A DNA stretch of 64,000 bases from Bacteroidales bacterium. GTDB taxonomy: Bacteria > Bacteroidota > Bacteroidia > Bacteroidales > UBA932. Positions 35,743-45,436 of the stretch are shown here, piece by piece; position 1 is the stretch's first letter, and the number at the start of each line of letters is the position of its first letter. The stretch covers positions 1-64,000 of the forward strand of contig JAFTMS010000008.1 in the NCBI GenBank assembly GCA_017452265.1. The letters are read 5' to 3'. The notes under the pieces were generated by a model that worked only from the letters and a program-made list of their open reading frames with translations, did no database searches and was not told the origin of the DNA. Made by a program: the position numbers and the translations under genes.

Positions 35743-36665
35743 TAATCTTTGAATTCAAGAAGTGCATAGATAGGATAGTGGTCGGAAACGTACCTCACGC
35801 CCTCGTACGAGTCGACAATGGTCTTGTAACGGAGGATGTTGAAGTTGCGTACATACACATGGTCGATAACCGAACCTGTGCCTCCCCAGGCATTGTATGT
35901 CTTCTGGGTGTCGGTCGTGGCAGCCTCTTCGCGGGCATTGTAAAGCTTCGCCTTCGTGAATACGTCAAACATCGAATGTGATGAATCGGCGTTGAAGTCC
36001 GCAGTCACAATCACAGGATATCCTTCCGGATTCAGTTCGTTTATCTTTTCCACGATAAGGGCCATGGACTGCTGCTTGGCAACAGCACCCTTGTGGTCAA
36101 TGTGCGTATTCAGATAGAAGAACTTCTGGCCGCCGGCATTCATAGTGAACACCGCCCATGTCGCGGTCCTTCTGTAACCGGCGTCCCAGCCGATTGAAGG
36201 GGTATCGGGAGTCTCTGAAAGCCAGAATGTTCCGTGCTCACCCATGGTCACGACATCCTTCTTCCAGAATATGCTCATATGCTCGCCGCCGTTCGCACCA
36301 TCGTCACGTCCCACTCCATAGCATTCATATTCAGGAAGCGCGTCCTTGATGAACTTCACCTGTTCCTCACGTGCTTCCTGCACACCGAACACAGTCGGAT
36401 TCTCCTTTGTCAGGAGCGGCTTCACGGCTGCACTGCGCACCGTCCAGTTGCGTGTCGCATGGTTTGCATCACCTGTAGACGTGCGTACATTGAAGGAAAT
36501 CACCTTTATCTGGTTCTCCCCCACTTCATCAGGGACGATCTCCACACTCGTCGAACCGCTTCCCGATTCTTCGCCCGGTCCGGGCACGAAATGCGAGTTG
36601 TCCAAAGTCTTGCCGCATGAGATTGCGGCAAGAGCTACAGTCAGTATTGAAAGTGTACGTTTCAT
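35742..36665 (-). CDS. Endonuclease/exonuclease/phosphatase (EEP) family lipoprotein
   Basis: The 307-residue protein has a lipobox (LAAISCGK) and a complete EEP domain: IKVISFNVRTS, FGVQEAREEQ with the catalytic Glu, LNTHIDHKG, VIVTADFNAD and SDHYPIYALLEF. It is clearly a paralog of the EEP half of the GH3 fusion two genes downstream (both share GTFWLSETPDTPS-GWDA). EEP lipoproteins of this kind are phosphodiesterases or phosphatases rather than DNases when secreted, though this is not proven. It sits in the middle of the PUL operon. Confidence 0.88.
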   Translation of the reverse strand: MKRTLSILTVALAAISCGKTLDNSHFVPGPGEESGSGSTSVEIVPDEVGENQIKVISFNVRTSTGDANHATRNWTVRSAAVKPLLTKENPTVFGVQEAREEQVKFIKDALPEYECYGVGRDDGANGGEHMSIFWKKDVVTMGEHGTFWLSETPDTPSIGWDAGYRRTATWAVFTMNAGGQKFFYLNTHIDHKGAVAKQQSMALIVEKINELNPEGYPVIVTADFNADSSHSMFDVFTKAKLYNAREEAATTDTQKTYNAWGGTGSVIDHVYVRNFNILRYKTIVDSYEGVRYVSDHYPIYALLEFKD

Positions 36666-36679
36666 ACTATATACATTGT

Positions 36680-38935
36680 CTATTTCACTAAAATGTTATC
36701 GATGAACCAGCGTGTGTACACTGCGTCGGCCGGGCTTGTGAACTTGATCCGGGTGTCTGCAGTCGCATTCTCCACCTTGAAGTCGAACTCCTTCCATGAG
36801 CTTGCGGAAAGTCCGGTGAATACGGCTGAAGCCGCTCCGGATATGGTTCCTCCGCCGATCACCTCCACGACAAAGCTTGTCACGTCAGGATTCTGGACAT
36901 CGAGGATGACCTGTCCGTTTGCATTCACTATGGTATTGTTGTTCTTCCTGTCAGCATTGGTCCTGTATCCCATTGCACTGAAGCTGACTTCGAGGCTGCC
37001 CTCACGGCCGAGCTTCGGAGATACAAGCGAACCGATGTTGTTTTCCATCTTGTAGTTGCCCCATGCAGCACGCTGGAACACGTCCACCCAGCCTATCTGG
37101 GCATATCCCGGTCTCTGAGCCACATTCTCGCCCGACATGCCGTTCTTCTGCTCCTCTGTCCATGAGTCGATGAGCGAGCCGTTGAGATTGTCCATCATTC
37201 CGAGCTTTGTGCCGAGGGTATAGTCGGTTCCTTCTGTCAGACCGTCGAACGGCTCGAACCAGAGGGCGCCTGCCGGAGCGGCAGTCTCCTGGGGCATGGC
37301 AGACGAGACATAGATACCGGACACAAGACGGGCATCCTTGTTCCAAGGGCCGCCGGAGCCCACCTGCTCAAGTCCGAAAGGAGAGACCTTGATGTAAAGG
37401 GTTTCCTCAGACCTGAACTCGATTACAGAATCGAATGTCACCGTACCATAGTGGAAGAGGTCCTTTTCAGGGACGGATATATACGTAGACTCGTCAGCGG
37501 CATCGAAGCCGTACCAGTTCTGCATATCCTTTGAATACTCCACCTTCCAGTTCTTGAAGGTATCCTGAAGGTAAAGTCCCACAGTGACGCTGAATCTCTG
37601 CGGCAGATCCATGGCAAGAGGGCATGAGAGCATGTAATATGTCTCGCCTTCCATTCCTGCGGCAGCAAGATATTCCTTCGAGACGAAAGACTTTGAAGGA
37701 GCATTGTCGTAGCCGTACTTGTTTGCCCAGACAAGCGTTCCACGTGTCTGGCCTGAAGTCTGGCCTGCAGAATGGGAATTAAGCATGATAGAAGGCTTTG
37801 CCACATCGTAATACCAGATGTCACGGGTGAATGTCGCAGCATCATATCCCTGGTCCTTTCCTGCAATGTAAGCGTAAGAGTTGTTGTCTCCGCCGTCTTC
37901 GCAGTAAAGCGAGAACATGTACGGAAGTTCTGAGAGGGCGTTGATTTCCAGACGGATGTCGCCGAAAGCGATATCATCCACAGTTGTAGGCATGATGGCA
38001 GCATCCGGAGTTGCGATACCGCTGAGAACACCGCCTCCGTTCGGGCAGGCCTGCTCTGCGAAAGTCGCCGTTTCGAACACCTGCATGTTGAAGAAGAGGA
38101 ATTCCGTCGTCACAAGACTCGGAGAAGAGCCGTATGTGCTGCCGAGAAGGGCTTCTGAAATCTGCACCTCAGGCACAGACACATACATCGCCTCATAATC
38201 ACCGCTTTCAAGGGCAGCAACATCGATCATGAGAGGTTCGATGGCTACAGGAGTGATGCCTGAAGACACAGCCGGTTCTGAAGCGTATATGGCAAGATAA
38301 CCGTTCTCATTGCGCTTCACTGTGACTCCGTTGAGAGCCACCACGGCCTCTTCTCCCTGTACAAACGATACCGGAGACGGAGACTCGACAAGAATCGCAG
38401 AATGAGGGTTCACGAAGTCGTCCTGGATTATGAAGGCATTCTCATAAAAGTTTCCTTCAGCAGCATTCGTGGTCACGATTCCCTTCACCTTGAAGTCCGC
38501 TTCAGGGAACATATACTCACCGTCTGCCGCAAGAGCACGTACGGTGCTGATGCTCAGGCATCCGTCGTCACCGGCTCCGAGCTGGCGGATTTCAATCTCA
38601 TGAAGGAACTGTCCGTCAGCGCTTTCGATGATGAGGGTACAGCTTCTGTTGCCGCCTGTATTCTCGGCAAAGTTCACCTTGAGGGAAGTGGCTCCGACAA
38701 ACTCCTTCACGGAAGAGCTCACCCATTCGTTGCTGGTGAAGACCGCATTCCATGAAGTGTTGCTGTCCACCTCTATGCTGTAGGCGGATGCAGAGGCCGG
38801 CGAGACCAGCACCTCCGTATCGACCGTCAGATAGGAGACAGGCACATAACCGGCCTCCTCACGGCAGCCGGACAGACAAAGGATGCCTGCGACCGCTGCC
38901 ATTACATATGATATAAGTCTTTTCATGAATTCCAT
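36680..38935 (-). CDS. PUL surface lipoprotein with BACON and DUF5689-like domains
   Basis: The 751-residue protein has a lipobox (LCLSGCREE). Residues about 35-120 form a BACON-type Ig domain (SNTSWNAVFTSNEWVSSS, GGNRSCTLIIES); about 130-330 resemble a DUF5689 OB-fold region (FKVKGIVTTNAAEGNFYENAF, the NPHSAILVES turn). From about 335 (ELPYMFSL) it parallels the protein at 33619. Role: likely glycan capture at the surface beside SusC/SusD. Met 38935 or 38926 could be the start; the second is the first residue of the signal peptide proper. Confidence 0.78.
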   Translation of the reverse strand: MEFMKRLISYVMAAVAGILCLSGCREEAGYVPVSYLTVDTEVLVSPASASAYSIEVDSNTSWNAVFTSNEWVSSSVKEFVGATSLKVNFAENTGGNRSCTLIIESADGQFLHEIEIRQLGAGDDGCLSISTVRALAADGEYMFPEADFKVKGIVTTNAAEGNFYENAFIIQDDFVNPHSAILVESPSPVSFVQGEEAVVALNGVTVKRNENGYLAIYASEPAVSSGITPVAIEPLMIDVAALESGDYEAMYVSVPEVQISEALLGSTYGSSPSLVTTEFLFFNMQVFETATFAEQACPNGGGVLSGIATPDAAIMPTTVDDIAFGDIRLEINALSELPYMFSLYCEDGGDNNSYAYIAGKDQGYDAATFTRDIWYYDVAKPSIMLNSHSAGQTSGQTRGTLVWANKYGYDNAPSKSFVSKEYLAAAGMEGETYYMLSCPLAMDLPQRFSVTVGLYLQDTFKNWKVEYSKDMQNWYGFDAADESTYISVPEKDLFHYGTVTFDSVIEFRSEETLYIKVSPFGLEQVGSGGPWNKDARLVSGIYVSSAMPQETAAPAGALWFEPFDGLTEGTDYTLGTKLGMMDNLNGSLIDSWTEEQKNGMSGENVAQRPGYAQIGWVDVFQRAAWGNYKMENNIGSLVSPKLGREGSLEVSFSAMGYRTNADRKNNNTIVNANGQVILDVQNPDVTSFVVEVIGGGTISGAASAVFTGLSASSWKEFDFKVENATADTRIKFTSPADAVYTRWFIDNILVK

Positions 38936-38938
38936 GTA

Positions 38939-40675
38939 TTAAAAGTCTGTTCCGTCCTTCCATTCAGGATTCTGCTTCACGACTCCGCCGGTAAGCACGA
39001 TGTCGTCAGTCGGGATAGGATAGAGATAGTCCCTTCCCTCCTGCCATGTCCTTTCGATGGTTCCGTGGCAGACGATGTTTCCGTGAGTGCCTTCGGTAAG
39101 TGCAAGGTCCTTCATGCTTGAATATACGACACCCGACACAGCTTCCGGAGCATCTCCGTTATAGATGCAGAAGTCCACCTTTCCGTCGGCATCGAGGTCA
39201 TAATCTCCGGCACCCTCGAAGTACATGCCGATGAAGCGGCGTTCGAAGCGCTTTCCCTCCTTCCAGCGCATGATGTCCCAGTATCTGTGACCTTCGCTCA
39301 TAAGCTCAACCGTCCTCTCGCGGCGAATCTCGAGAATCACGCCCTGGTTGCTGCCCTGTACGTTGGCATAACCTGTCTCGGCAGAAGTGAGGTACGGATC
39401 CGGATCGGCGTTTGCCGCAGCCATGTTAAGGGAAGCGACGCCGGCGCGGCTGCGGAGAAGATTCACGGTCTTGTCAAGGTCGGACTGGGTGAGAGTGCCA
39501 AGCTCAGCCTTTGCCTCGGCATATGCAAGATAGACCTCTGCCGTACGGAATACCGGAAGGTCGGTCTCTGATGAACCGTAAGCATCGTACTTGCTCTCAC
39601 CGACATACTTGATGATCTGGTATCCGGTCATGGTTGCAGCCATGTCAGGTGCAGTCGTCGCTGTCTCGCCCACACGGACATAACCCGGAGTGCAGATGGT
39701 CTGTGAAAGACGGCCGTCACGGTTCTTCGCTTCCTCGACGAATGAAAGCTCATTGTATCCTTCCCTGTCGGTGAAGCGGCTTCCGTCCTTCATAAGGTAC
39801 ATGTTCACGACATCCTTCAGCATTCCGGACTTACCCATTGATGTGGCAGTGAAATAGTTGTTTACGTCGTGAGTGAGGCCAAGACCTGCATTGTACGCAC
39901 GTGCAAGTATGATTTCCTGCGAATTTGCATTCACGGAACTGAAGAGGTCGCGATACGGAGTCTTTCCTGCCGTATAAAGGCTGTACGGAGCATTGGCGAT
40001 GAATTCCTCAGCCGCCTTCACAGCTTCATTGAGGCATTCCTCCCAGTCGCCGAGGCCATGATACTTGCGGAAAGTTCCTTCAAAAAGGAAGATGCGGGCC
40101 TTCAGAGCGAGGGCTGTCCATCTGTTCACGCGGTATACGCTCTTGTCTGACGGAAGATACTTGATGGCGAAGTCGATGTCCTCAAGCATATGGGCCATCA
40201 CCACCTTGCGGTCGTCGCGTCCCTTGTAGAGTTCTTCGGAATCGGCAGCAATCGTATGGTCCACCCACGGAACGTCACCGTATCTCTTCACCTTCTCAAA
40301 GTAGAAGTATGCTCTGAAGAACTTCGCGAGGCCGTCGTATTCGTTGCGCACGTTGATGTTCTCGCACTGCTCCGAGTGCTCGAGGAAGAAGTTGATGTCG
40401 CGGAGCTTGTCCCAGTTCCAGCTGCCTGAAGTGGAAGGAACGGTACGCAGTCCGGAAACCTCATCTGACAAAGTGTTCTTCACGATTACGTCAGCGGTCT
40501 CGTTATAGATGCTTGTTGCAGGCAGAAGCGTGTAGAAATCGTTCGTATAAAGTTCGCATTCGGTCTCCGACTTGAAGAACGACTCAGGCGTCAGCCTGTC
40601 CTGAGGATCCCTTACAAGAAGATCCTCACAGCCGCAGAGAAGCAGAAGCGGCAATATGTATAATATCTTTTTCAT
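38939..40675 (-). CDS. SusD/RagB family nutrient-binding outer-membrane lipoprotein
   Basis: The 578-residue protein has a signal peptide with lipobox LLLLCGCED, then RDPQDRLTPESFFKSETE, the conserved SusD N-terminal motif. TPR-like helices (about 80-300) and the C-terminal SusD domain with LRSRAGVASL, RRERTVELMSEGHRYWDIMRW follow. It caps the SusC channel and binds the glycan. Gene spacing of 15 bases after susC shows an operon. Confidence 0.95.
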   Translation of the reverse strand: MKKILYILPLLLLCGCEDLLVRDPQDRLTPESFFKSETECELYTNDFYTLLPATSIYNETADVIVKNTLSDEVSGLRTVPSTSGSWNWDKLRDINFFLEHSEQCENINVRNEYDGLAKFFRAYFYFEKVKRYGDVPWVDHTIAADSEELYKGRDDRKVVMAHMLEDIDFAIKYLPSDKSVYRVNRWTALALKARIFLFEGTFRKYHGLGDWEECLNEAVKAAEEFIANAPYSLYTAGKTPYRDLFSSVNANSQEIILARAYNAGLGLTHDVNNYFTATSMGKSGMLKDVVNMYLMKDGSRFTDREGYNELSFVEEAKNRDGRLSQTICTPGYVRVGETATTAPDMAATMTGYQIIKYVGESKYDAYGSSETDLPVFRTAEVYLAYAEAKAELGTLTQSDLDKTVNLLRSRAGVASLNMAAANADPDPYLTSAETGYANVQGSNQGVILEIRRERTVELMSEGHRYWDIMRWKEGKRFERRFIGMYFEGAGDYDLDADGKVDFCIYNGDAPEAVSGVVYSSMKDLALTEGTHGNIVCHGTIERTWQEGRDYLYPIPTDDIVLTGGVVKQNPEWKDGTDF

Positions 40676-40690
40676 AATTCAGTCCCTCCG

Positions 40691-43600
40691 TTAGAAATCA
40701 AGTGTCACACCGAATGAGAATGTCTTGTACCAAGGATATACGTTACCCTTCTTGTCGGAGCTTGCCGAAATCTGCTCAGGGTCGATGTACTTGCTGTGTA
40801 CGGCGCTCCATGTCCAGAGGTTCTCACCGCTGAAGTATACGCGCACATTGGAGATGCCGGCCTTCATGAGGACCTTCTGAGGAAGCGTATAACCCACAGT
40901 GAGGTTCTTCAGACGCAGATATGCAAGGTTCTGGAGATAGCGGTCGTTGGTATAGTAAAGCGAACCGGCATTGAGGGCCGAGTAGCCGCGTGCCCTCGGG
41001 AAATATGCATCCGTATTTGTCTCAGTCCATACGTCAGACATGAAGTCTCTTGCCACGAATGTCGCATAAGGACGTGAATACGGTCCCCAGAAGCGGAGGT
41101 TGTCATTTCCCGGATACCAGTCCATATGGCCGATTCCCTGGAAGAACGCGGCGAAGTCGAAGCCGAAGAAGTTGAAGCCTGCATTGAAGCCGTAGCTGAA
41201 ACGAGGCTGTGAGTTACCGATGATCTCACGGTCACCGTGATTTTCAAGTGTGCTTTCACCGAATGAGAGCACGCCGTCGCCGTCAAGGTCGAGGTACTTC
41301 ATGTCACCTCCCCTTACACCGCGGCCGTATTCACCGATCTGAGTGTAGTACTCCTTGCAGACATTCGACATGTCCACCTTTGCTGCGTATGCAGCCGCCT
41401 CTTCATCGTTTGCGAAAAGGCCGTCCACACGGAAGCCCCAGATTTCGCCGAGACGCTTGCCTTCATACGGCTCGTTGATGAGGCCTGAAGGGTTGTCGCA
41501 CTTGGTGTAGAAAGCCACGTAGTCGGCAAGAGTAGCACCTACGTTATAGTCGAACCTGTGCTCGCCGATGTTGAAGGAGTCCCTCCACTGGAGCGAAAGT
41601 TCGAAACCGCGTGTACGCATGTCGTTTGCGTTCACCTGAGGTTCGGATGCTCCGTAGATTGAAGGGAGCTTCTTGCCCTCTGTGAGGATACCCTTGGTGT
41701 CGCGGATGTAGAAGTCGCTTTCAAGAGTAAGCCTGTCGCTGAGGAAGCCCATGTCGAGACCGACGTTGTATGAAGTCACGGTCTCCCATGTTCCTGTCGA
41801 TACAGGATCGTCCACTGTCGCATGTCCTGCAAGTGCAGAGCCATCGAAGGTATAGCTCATGTTGCCCTTCGTGTTCACGTTCTGATAATAGTCGTAGTAA
41901 CCGATGTTCTGGTTTCCGAGCGAACCGTATGAAAGTCTGAGCTTGAAGTTGCTGAAAGCTGTCGAAATCGGCTCCCAGAACGGTTCTGAGCTCACTCTCC
42001 ACGCAGCAGAAACTGAAGGGAAGAATCCCCACTTGTTATGCACAGGGAAACGTGACGAACCGTCGTAACGGCCGTTGAACTCGATCATGTAGCGTGACTT
42101 GTAGTCGTATGTCACCCTTCCGAAGATACCCATTATGGCATATTCTGAAATACCGCCGTTGAGCGTAGACACCTCGCCTGTAGCAAGGTTGAAGTCTGAA
42201 AGTTCCTCCGAAAGGAGGTCGTTGCGCGTCACGGTGAGGTCCTTGTAGTGACGGGCCTGATAGTTGAAGCCGGCTGTCGCCGTGAAATGGTGGGCGTCGT
42301 TCCAGGTGTTGTCATATGAGAGGAACGCATTGGCAGTGTAGTTGTTCTGCTCGTAGACCACGTCCGAGAAGCTGTCAGGGAATGAGCTTGTAGACTCCTG
42401 AAGCATTCCTCCAGGATACTGCGAATACTCGACGAATGTGCTTCTGTACTGGTTTCTGAGGTATCCGAACTTATATGAGAAGTCGGCGTTGAACGTAAGT
42501 CCCTTGCAGATCTGGGCCTTGAGGTCGAAGGTAGTCGTCACCTCTGTTGTAGACTTGAATCCGCCGCTCTTTCCCTTCTGCATCATGGCGTTGTATCCGT
42601 CCATGATATAATGTCCTGAGCTGTAAGTCATTGATGTATGCGAAACAGCTGTTCCGTCAGGATTCACAGGGACGAATGAAGCAAGGGCATGGAGAGTAGG
42701 CTTACGGAAGTTGTTGTACTCGGAATCGTATCCGGTGAATGAATATTTCGACTTGAAGAACTTCGTGTTGTTGCCGAGAGTCAGCCAAGGGCGGAGCTTG
42801 ATGGACACCTTCGAGCGTACGTTGTATGAATCGAAATAGTCCGGATGGATTCTGTTGATACCCTTCTGACCGTAATAACGGGCACTCACGAGATATGTCA
42901 CGTTCTTCGAGCCACCAGTCACGCTCACGTTGTAGTCCTGCGTCGGACGTGTCTCGTCATAAAGATAATTGTACCAGTCGAAGTTGCCGAGATATACATA
43001 CGAAAGCTTTCCGTCACGCATTTCCGTGAGTACCCACGGGCGCTCAGGATTCTCCGTCACATCGTTGCGGCGCTCCCAGAGCCTCTGGTAATCGTAATCG
43101 GTGTAGCTTGTATAAGGCACGTTGTTGGCCGTCATGTTGAACATGTCCGCAATCTTTGCGGAATAGTATCCTCTTGTCTCGTAATCGGTTGACACTGAAT
43201 TAGAAGAGAAAGAGTATCTTGCATCCACAGACACCTTCGGAGCCTGATCGTTCTTACCGCTCTTGGTGGTCACGAGGATCACACCGTATGCGGCCTGCGA
43301 ACCATAGATTGCTGACGAAGATGCGTCCTTGAGCACAGAGATGCTCGCGATGTCGTTTGAGTTGATACGGTCGAGATACGTCTCCACACCGTCCACGAGG
43401 ATGAGCGGAGAACCGCCGTTCGGAGATGTGTTACCACGGATATTGTAGCTTGAACCTGCACCAGGCTGGCCGGAGCTCTGCGTGATGTTAAGGTTCGGAA
43501 TCACACCCTGAAGAGCCTGTCCCACACTTGCCACCGGCCTGTCCTTGAGCTGTTCCTCGGAAACGGCAGCGACAGCACCGGACATGTTCACCTTCTTCTG

Positions 43601-44236
43601 CACACCGTAACCCACTACAATTGACTCGGAAAGAAGTTCGGTGTCGTTCTTGAGCGTCACCTCGAAGTTTGAGCGTGTTCCCACAGGGAATGACTCGTCG
43701 ACGCAGCCAATGAACGAGAACGTGATCACATCCGACGTCTCCGGTGCACCGGGAAGAAGGATGCTGAAGTTTCCGTCGAGGTCGGCAGTCGCTCCGTAAA
43801 GCTTTCCGCCATAGCGGATGGATGCAGCAGCACCGATGAGAGGCTCGCCGTTCGAATCACGGATGATACCTTTCAGCTCCACAGGCCCCTTTGCCGGAGC
43901 GGTAGCCTGCTCAGCCTGCGGCTCATCCACATAAAGGAAGATCTTCCTGTTTTCAAATCTGCATCTGAAACCGGGAAGTATCTGCGAGATGACCTGCTCG
44001 ATGGGCAGATTATCCGCAGAGACAGAGACGATTTTCTTCGTGTCCAGATCGGCATTGTTGTAGAAGAACGCATAATCAGTGCTCTTCTCAATGCTCTTCA
44101 GGACATTCAGGACAGTCACGTCCTTGAGGTCGAGGGTGACCTTTGCCCCCCCCGACTGCGCCATAAGGACATGACTTCCCGACAGCATGCACAGCATAAG
44201 CGCAATGCCTGTCAAGAACAGTTTTGTCTTTTGCAT
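40691..44236 (-). CDS. SusC/RagA family TonB-dependent outer-membrane transporter with STN domain
   Basis: The 1181-residue protein has a signal peptide (cleaved near VLMAQ), a Secretin/TonB N-terminal (STN) domain at about 30-105 (KVTLDLKDVTVLNVLKSIEK), a carboxypeptidase-regulatory-like domain at about 122-205, and a plug from about 210 (SESIVVGYGVQKK) to 330. The rest is a 22-strand barrel ending in FGVTLDF. The STN domain is the part that talks to FecR anti-sigma proteins, which fits the fecR gene directly upstream. It imports an oligosaccharide with SusD. Confidence 0.95.
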   Translation of the reverse strand: MQKTKLFLTGIALMLCMLSGSHVLMAQSGGAKVTLDLKDVTVLNVLKSIEKSTDYAFFYNNADLDTKKIVSVSADNLPIEQVISQILPGFRCRFENRKIFLYVDEPQAEQATAPAKGPVELKGIIRDSNGEPLIGAAASIRYGGKLYGATADLDGNFSILLPGAPETSDVITFSFIGCVDESFPVGTRSNFEVTLKNDTELLSESIVVGYGVQKKVNMSGAVAAVSEEQLKDRPVASVGQALQGVIPNLNITQSSGQPGAGSSYNIRGNTSPNGGSPLILVDGVETYLDRINSNDIASISVLKDASSSAIYGSQAAYGVILVTTKSGKNDQAPKVSVDARYSFSSNSVSTDYETRGYYSAKIADMFNMTANNVPYTSYTDYDYQRLWERRNDVTENPERPWVLTEMRDGKLSYVYLGNFDWYNYLYDETRPTQDYNVSVTGGSKNVTYLVSARYYGQKGINRIHPDYFDSYNVRSKVSIKLRPWLTLGNNTKFFKSKYSFTGYDSEYNNFRKPTLHALASFVPVNPDGTAVSHTSMTYSSGHYIMDGYNAMMQKGKSGGFKSTTEVTTTFDLKAQICKGLTFNADFSYKFGYLRNQYRSTFVEYSQYPGGMLQESTSSFPDSFSDVVYEQNNYTANAFLSYDNTWNDAHHFTATAGFNYQARHYKDLTVTRNDLLSEELSDFNLATGEVSTLNGGISEYAIMGIFGRVTYDYKSRYMIEFNGRYDGSSRFPVHNKWGFFPSVSAAWRVSSEPFWEPISTAFSNFKLRLSYGSLGNQNIGYYDYYQNVNTKGNMSYTFDGSALAGHATVDDPVSTGTWETVTSYNVGLDMGFLSDRLTLESDFYIRDTKGILTEGKKLPSIYGASEPQVNANDMRTRGFELSLQWRDSFNIGEHRFDYNVGATLADYVAFYTKCDNPSGLINEPYEGKRLGEIWGFRVDGLFANDEEAAAYAAKVDMSNVCKEYYTQIGEYGRGVRGGDMKYLDLDGDGVLSFGESTLENHGDREIIGNSQPRFSYGFNAGFNFFGFDFAAFFQGIGHMDWYPGNDNLRFWGPYSRPYATFVARDFMSDVWTETNTDAYFPRARGYSALNAGSLYYTNDRYLQNLAYLRLKNLTVGYTLPQKVLMKAGISNVRVYFSGENLWTWSAVHSKYIDPEQISASSDKKGNVYPWYKTFSFGVTLDF

Positions 44237-44313
44237 AAAATTTAGATAATGGTTGTGTTTTAATTACGTTTTAATGTTGTTATTGGCCTCGGATAATTTC
44301 CGTCAATATGGGT

Positions 44314-44342
44314 ATAAGACGGACAGATGGCCGCTTACACAC
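44314..44342 (-). promoter_or_regulatory. ECF-type promoter before susC
   Basis: On the minus strand GTGTGT, 14 bases, then CCGTCTTAT. The same layout with the same spacing occurs at 45394-45422 before fecR. CGTC near -10 is usual for ECF sigma promoters. A 10-bp inverted repeat (CAGATGGCCG, 44324-44333 with 44342-44351) overlaps the spacer. Predicted start near 44305, leader about 70 bases. Confidence 0.65.
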
Positions 44343-44387
44343 GGCCATCTGCTGAAAAAAAAATCACATTTTTATGGAATTTCCGTA

Positions 44388-45362
44388 TTAAAGTGAAATC
44401 CTCACGTCGCCTTCTTCATCAAAAGTGTAGGAAACAGAGGCTAAAAGTTCCAATGCTTCGAGGATTTCTGTCAGAGGTTCCTGACGGACGGTCATGGACA
44501 GATGCATGGTTTTCGCAGCCTCCGGATCTTCGCAAGTTATGTCCACACAGTACCAGTGCTCAAGGCTCTGGAGGATGTCGTAGAGGGATCTGTCTGTGAA
44601 TTCAAGCTTGCCGCCTATCCATGCCACATGGTCGGAAGCCACGACATCGTATCTGTTCAAGGCACGGTTCGCCGGATTGTACGTGAGAGCCTGATCCGGC
44701 TTCAGAAGCACATCGTCACAGCCCTCAATACAGGCACGTACACTGCCCTGGGCAAGATATACGGTCACCGGCTCATCCTCGTATGCCGACAGGGTGAAAC
44801 GCGTTCCAAGCACTTCTATGTCCATATCCTGACTTTCCACTATGAAAGGTCTGTTCTTGTCCTTCGCAACGTCGAAATATCCTTCACCCTCAAGACGCAC
44901 CTTCCTTTTCCTTCCGTCGAAACCTTTTGCATAATAAAGGCGGCTGTCCTTGTTGAGCCAGACCTTCGAGCCGTCCGGCAGACGGAATTCGCCTTTGGAT
45001 GCGGATGAAGATGCAAGGCAGACCTCAGCCTGCGGAGCCGTGAAGAACTGGATGGCAGCGATTATGGTCATACAGGCAGCCACCGTGGATGTAAACCACA
45101 GGAGGGCGTTTCTGCGGCGTGGAGTTGTGCCGACGACTGCCCTGGACTTTCTTTCCGCTTCGGCTATCACATCCATCGGCTCTTTCAGGACATCAAGTCC
45201 TTCACTTCCGTCAATCGTCTCCCAGATTTCCTTCAGGGCTGCATCCTTTTCCTCGAACGCATCCGTATCAACGAGCCATCTCTCGAAAGTGTCCTTCACC
45301 TCTGTAGGAACATCCTTTTTCCTATATGAATCAATTATTTCCCTTATAGTATTTTTTGTCAT
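44388..45362 (-). CDS. FecR-type anti-sigma factor
   Basis: From Met 45362 (MTKNTIREIIDSYR) the protein is 324 residues. It has an N-terminal sigma-binding region, one transmembrane helix at about 82-102 (LLWFTSTVAACMTIIAAIQF), the periplasmic FecR domain (KGEFRLPDGSKVWLNKDS, GEGYFDVAKDKNRPF), and a C-terminal DUF4974 that contacts the STN domain of SusC. The start has AGGAAAAG upstream; earlier in-frame Mets (45422, 45395) lie within or ahead of the promoter and are rejected. Confidence 0.9.
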   Translation of the reverse strand: MTKNTIREIIDSYRKKDVPTEVKDTFERWLVDTDAFEEKDAALKEIWETIDGSEGLDVLKEPMDVIAEAERKSRAVVGTTPRRRNALLWFTSTVAACMTIIAAIQFFTAPQAEVCLASSSASKGEFRLPDGSKVWLNKDSRLYYAKGFDGRKRKVRLEGEGYFDVAKDKNRPFIVESQDMDIEVLGTRFTLSAYEDEPVTVYLAQGSVRACIEGCDDVLLKPDQALTYNPANRALNRYDVVASDHVAWIGGKLEFTDRSLYDILQSLEHWYCVDITCEDPEAAKTMHLSMTVRQEPLTEILEALELLASVSYTFDEEGDVRISL

Positions 45363-45393
45363 CTTTTCCTGTATGTCGTATAAAATTGCAGTC

Positions 45394-45422
45394 ATAAGAC
45401 GGACAAACCGCCCTTGACACAC
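45394..45422 (-). promoter_or_regulatory. ECF-type promoter before fecR
   Basis: GTGTGT, 14 bases, CCGTCTTAT on the minus strand, followed about 30 bases later by the fecR start. It shares 21 of 29 bases with the element before susC, so both are probably read by the sigma factor encoded just upstream. Confidence 0.65.
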
Positions 45423-45436
45423 AAAAAAACTTCAAT

